A stretch of DNA of 64,000 bases from Flavobacterium sp. MC2016-06 (GTDB lineage: Bacteria; Bacteroidota; Bacteroidia; Flavobacteriales; Flavobacteriaceae). The stretch spans positions 224,860 through 288,859 of the forward strand of contig NZ_WMID02000004.1 in the NCBI RefSeq assembly GCF_009711165.2, in the 5' to 3' direction. The notes under the pieces are model-generated. The model saw only the letters and a program-made list of their open reading frames with translations, made no database searches and was not told the origin of the DNA. Positions 61,886 to 64,000 of this stretch are shown piece after piece (the first letter of the stretch is position 1; every line of letters begins with the position of its first letter). Both the position numbers and the translations under genes were made by a program.

Positions 61886-62980
61886 ATGGCTTGGATAAAA
61901 AAATCAGATGTAGCAATGTTTAAAGGGGCAAATTGGAATACTTTGATCAAAAGAGTTCCTAATTGCACGCCAGAAACGGCAAAACGTATTGCTATTAAGA
62001 ATCCTAAAATTACCTTCTTTTTCTTTTGCAGAGAATACATGGTTCTTGAAACTTTAGGAGATAAAGGGATCTTTAACCCAGGTGATGCCGTGTTTTTTAG
62101 CGGAGAACCTTGGTATGGCAGCGCACCGCAATGTGACTCGTATGAAAAAACAGGAATGTCTGTAGCTTATGTTAGTATAGATGAATTACAAACGGCAGGC
62201 TGTTACACCATGGCAGATGGAAGTGCAGCTGTAGATGTGGTTTGTATTTTTGCGGCTAATATTAATAAAAAACCATTTCCTGCGGGATTGGTAGAATTGG
62301 CTCCAAACACACAAGTCCCAAGCGGATATCCTTACGTAGTGGGTACTGCAGATTATGCCGCACTTACAGCAACAACAGTTCAAAAATTGCAAAACAAAGG
62401 AATCACCGTATTGTTAACTTTATTAAACAATCACGATGGAACCGGCTGGTCTGAATTTCCAGATGTAGCAACAGCAACAAATTTTGCACAGCAATTACAA
62501 GAACTTGTTAATAGAGTAGGTTTAGACGGAATTGATATTGATGATGAATACAGTGGTAATCCAGATCCAAATAAAGCATCATTAGTTACCGTGACAACAA
62601 TAATGAAACAACTTATGCCAGATAGTATTATCTCTAAAGCTTTGTTTGATGACTCAGAATATTTTACACCAAAATATCAGAATCAAACATTAGGAGGTAA
62701 TCTGACTTATGGATGGGAAATGACTTATGGACAAGTACCAAAAAAGAGAATGCCTTTTTATACAACGGTAGGAATGGTCGCTAATTCTCTTATATGTGGT
62801 TTTTGGTCTGTACATCCTTCAAAATCTCCGGTGCAAGATGTTTTATGGTTAAAAGAAAAGGGATATGAAGGAGTTATGGTTTACGCATTTCAAGAACAAT
62901 CGAATATTGATTTATTGGGGGATCTTGTCAACGATTGGAATGGAAGCGGGAACTGGAATAAAACGCCTAATTGTCCGTAA
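61886..62980 (+). CDS. GH18 family endo-beta-N-acetylglucosaminidase-like protein (Endo H type)
   Basis: A 364-residue glycosidase with the GH18 catalytic motif GLDGIDIDDEYSGNP at residues 212-226; Glu221 would be the acid/base and Asp219 its partner. The DIDDEY form is like Endo H and Endo F1, which cut the chitobiose core of high-mannose N-glycans, rather than like chitinases. An N-terminal domain of about 130 residues (starting AWIKKSDVAMFKGANWNTLI) is not one I know, and no signal peptide is visible. The gene follows the MVL-type lectin after a terminator-like hairpin. Substrate prediction is inference from the motif and the neighbour. Confidence 0.85.
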   Translation: MAWIKKSDVAMFKGANWNTLIKRVPNCTPETAKRIAIKNPKITFFFFCREYMVLETLGDKGIFNPGDAVFFSGEPWYGSAPQCDSYEKTGMSVAYVSIDELQTAGCYTMADGSAAVDVVCIFAANINKKPFPAGLVELAPNTQVPSGYPYVVGTADYAALTATTVQKLQNKGITVLLTLLNNHDGTGWSEFPDVATATNFAQQLQELVNRVGLDGIDIDDEYSGNPDPNKASLVTVTTIMKQLMPDSIISKALFDDSEYFTPKYQNQTLGGNLTYGWEMTYGQVPKKRMPFYTTVGMVANSLICGFWSVHPSKSPVQDVLWLKEKGYEGVMVYAFQEQSNIDLLGDLVNDWNGSGNWNKTPNCP

Positions 62981-63014
62981 ATAATTTATTTGTTGGAATA
63001 AATTGTTTAAAAAG

Positions 63015-63038
63015 AAAGCCCTGAATTATCAGGGCTTT
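63015..63038. terminator. terminator between the convergent GH18 and pseudouridine synthase genes
   Basis: AAAGCCCTG and CAGGGCTTT form a 9-bp stem with a 6-base loop and T-run. Confidence 0.75.
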
Positions 63039-63054
63039 TTTGAGTTTTAGAGCG

Positions 63055-63876
63055 TTAATAATCTCCTTTTTTCTTGAATCGCGGATCGTGTTTTGAAATA
63101 AACTCCGTTCTGCGTGTTGGCGGTTTTGGCGCTTCTACTTTTGGCAAACTCGCTTCCTCAGTTTTACTTGATGGTTCAATTAAATGATTTAGTTCTTTAA
63201 TCTCAGCATCCGTTAAATCGCGATAACGCCCAACCGGGACATCAAGCGAAATATTAATAATTCTAATACGTTTTAAAGCCGTTACATCATAACCTAAATA
63301 TTCTGTCATTCTACGAATCTGACGGTTTAAACCTTGCGTTAAAATAATTTTAAAGGTGTATTTACTAATCTGTTCCACTTTACACTTACGAGTAACCGTG
63401 TCTAAAATCGGAACACCATTTCCCATTCTTTGTATAAAACGCTCCGTAATAGGTTTGTTTACCGTAACCGTATATTCTTTTTCGTGGTTGTTTCTGGCGC
63501 GTAAAATCTTATTTACGATATCACCATCATTCGTCATAAAAATTAAACCCTCACTCGCTTTATCCAATCTTCCAATTGGGAAAATACGTTTTGGGTAATT
63601 AATATAATCAACAATATTGTTTCTAACCTCTAAATTAGTCGTACATTCAATTCCAACAGGTTTGTAAAAAGCCAGATAAACCAATTTTTCGTGTTTCTCC
63701 ACGATTAATTTACCATCTATTCGTACTTCATCATCTGGCGAAACTTTAGTTCCCATTTCAGGTACAACACCATTTATTGTTACGCGTCCCTCTTCAATAA
63801 GTTTATCAGCTTCACGACGAGAACAATAGCCCGTTTCACCAATAAATTTATTAAGACGTTTTAAATTCTCTTCCAT
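63055..63876 (-). CDS. rluF: 23S rRNA pseudouridine synthase, RluF/RsuA family
   Basis: Isomerises uridine in rRNA. The 273-residue protein has an N-terminal S4 RNA-binding domain (RLNKFIGETGYCSRREADKL), then the catalytic domain with the family motif PIGRLDKASEGLIFMTND containing the active Asp, and RQIRRMTEYLGYDVTALKRI. The length and the VGIECTTN segment fit RluF more than RsuA or RluB. The C-terminal tail is basic and low-complexity (KKKGDY). The exact target uridine cannot be proved from sequence. A promoter-like element sits right at the start codon. Confidence 0.88.
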   Translation of the reverse strand: MEENLKRLNKFIGETGYCSRREADKLIEEGRVTINGVVPEMGTKVSPDDEVRIDGKLIVEKHEKLVYLAFYKPVGIECTTNLEVRNNIVDYINYPKRIFPIGRLDKASEGLIFMTNDGDIVNKILRARNNHEKEYTVTVNKPITERFIQRMGNGVPILDTVTRKCKVEQISKYTFKIILTQGLNRQIRRMTEYLGYDVTALKRIRIINISLDVPVGRYRDLTDAEIKELNHLIEPSSKTEEASLPKVEAPKPPTRRTEFISKHDPRFKKKGDY

Positions 63877-63880
63877 ACTG

Positions 63881-63888
63881 CAAAAGTA
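63881..63888 (-). promoter_or_regulatory. -7-like element abutting the rluF start
   Basis: Minus-strand TACTTTTG matches TAnnTTTG and ends only 4 bases before the ATG at 63876. Normal spacing would give a leaderless or nearly leaderless mRNA. Confidence 0.5.
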
Positions 63889-63920
63889 GTCAAAAAAATG
63901 ATTGTAGATTTCAGACTGCA

Positions 63921-64000
63921 GATTTTAGATTTTAGATTTTAGATTTTAGATTTTAGATTTTAGATTTTAGATTTTAGATTTTAGATTTTAGATTTTAGAT
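63921..64000. repeat. tandem repeat of the 7-bp unit GATTTTA, running off the window
   Basis: About eleven perfect copies of a 7-bp unit fill the last 80 bases, preceded by related words (GATTTCAGACTGCA). It could be the left arm of another long simple-sequence inverted repeat whose right arm lies beyond the window. Confidence 0.9.

Noticed and set aside
61440..62980. Prophage or contractile-injection cargo
   Set aside because: The lectin and GH18 proteins lack signal peptides, which raised this idea, but no tail, sheath, baseplate or phage gene is in the window.

Overview
The window looks like a chromosomal segment of a Bacteroidota bacterium, most likely a Flavobacterium or close relative. 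The DNA is AT-rich. Promoters repeatedly match the phylum-specific -7 motif TAnnTTTG, with a -33 TTTG in the clearest cases. Two SusC/SusD pairs are present, lipoproteins carry a Cys followed by acidic or polar residues, and the housekeeping proteins (RecQ, HtpG, ArgS, Ffh, FolD) have flavobacterial character. The genus is inferred from these features and was not tested by alignment. I see no phage, transposase or CRISPR array.

Layout. 1-6.4 kb: 3' part of recQ, small hypotheticals, a COG2509-type FAD oxidoreductase, and a lipoprotein gene followed by a second copy of the oxidoreductase gene's 3' end. 6.4-10.5 kb (minus strand): quinone oxidoreductase, a secreted aminopeptidase P, and an exported msrA/msrB pair. 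10.7-14.5 kb (plus): idi, a PTPS/QueD-type gene, bcp, manA, a small protein, two identical tRNA-Thr genes and a DUF5362-like membrane protein. 14.6-18.3 kb (minus): two lipoproteins and htpG. 18.4-25.3 kb: lipocalin-like and OmpA lipoproteins, an ABC ATPase, a secreted S9 peptidase, a FabH-type synthase and cutC. 25.4-29.9 kb: an outer-membrane beta-barrel receptor and argS. 30.1-39.8 kb: two consecutive SusC/SusD pairs with no adjacent glycan enzymes but matching upstream direct repeats. 40.0-44.2 kb: a heme-uptake locus (DUF6607-like, HmuR-like receptor, HmuY, DoxX-like) around a divergent promoter with a Fur-like dyad. 44.3-49.0 kb: two SGNH hydrolases (one split by a LysM domain) and an MBOAT acyltransferase, probably a cell-envelope O-acetylation operon. 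49.3-53.0 kb: ffh, folD and a CorA-type transporter. 53.2-55.7 kb: a membrane-protein/winged-helix-regulator/membrane-protein cluster with one palindrome placed identically in two promoters. 55.8-63.0 kb: a PQQ-type beta-propeller protein, a hypothetical, a TPR histidine kinase with LytTR regulator, an MVL-type high-mannose lectin and an Endo-H-like GH18 enzyme. 63.0-64.0 kb: an RluF-like pseudouridine synthase and a 7-bp tandem repeat.

The strongest leads are (1) the MVL lectin beside the Endo-H-type endoglycosidase, both without an obvious signal peptide, downstream of a LytTR two-component pair; (2) the SGNH/LysM-SGNH/MBOAT operon; (3) the CAAAGTACTTT operator pair; (4) intergenic inverted repeats up to 36 bp built from short simple-sequence units; and (5) the duplicated gene tail flanking a lipoprotein gene. 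All family assignments come from reading motifs and recalling families. No database search was run.
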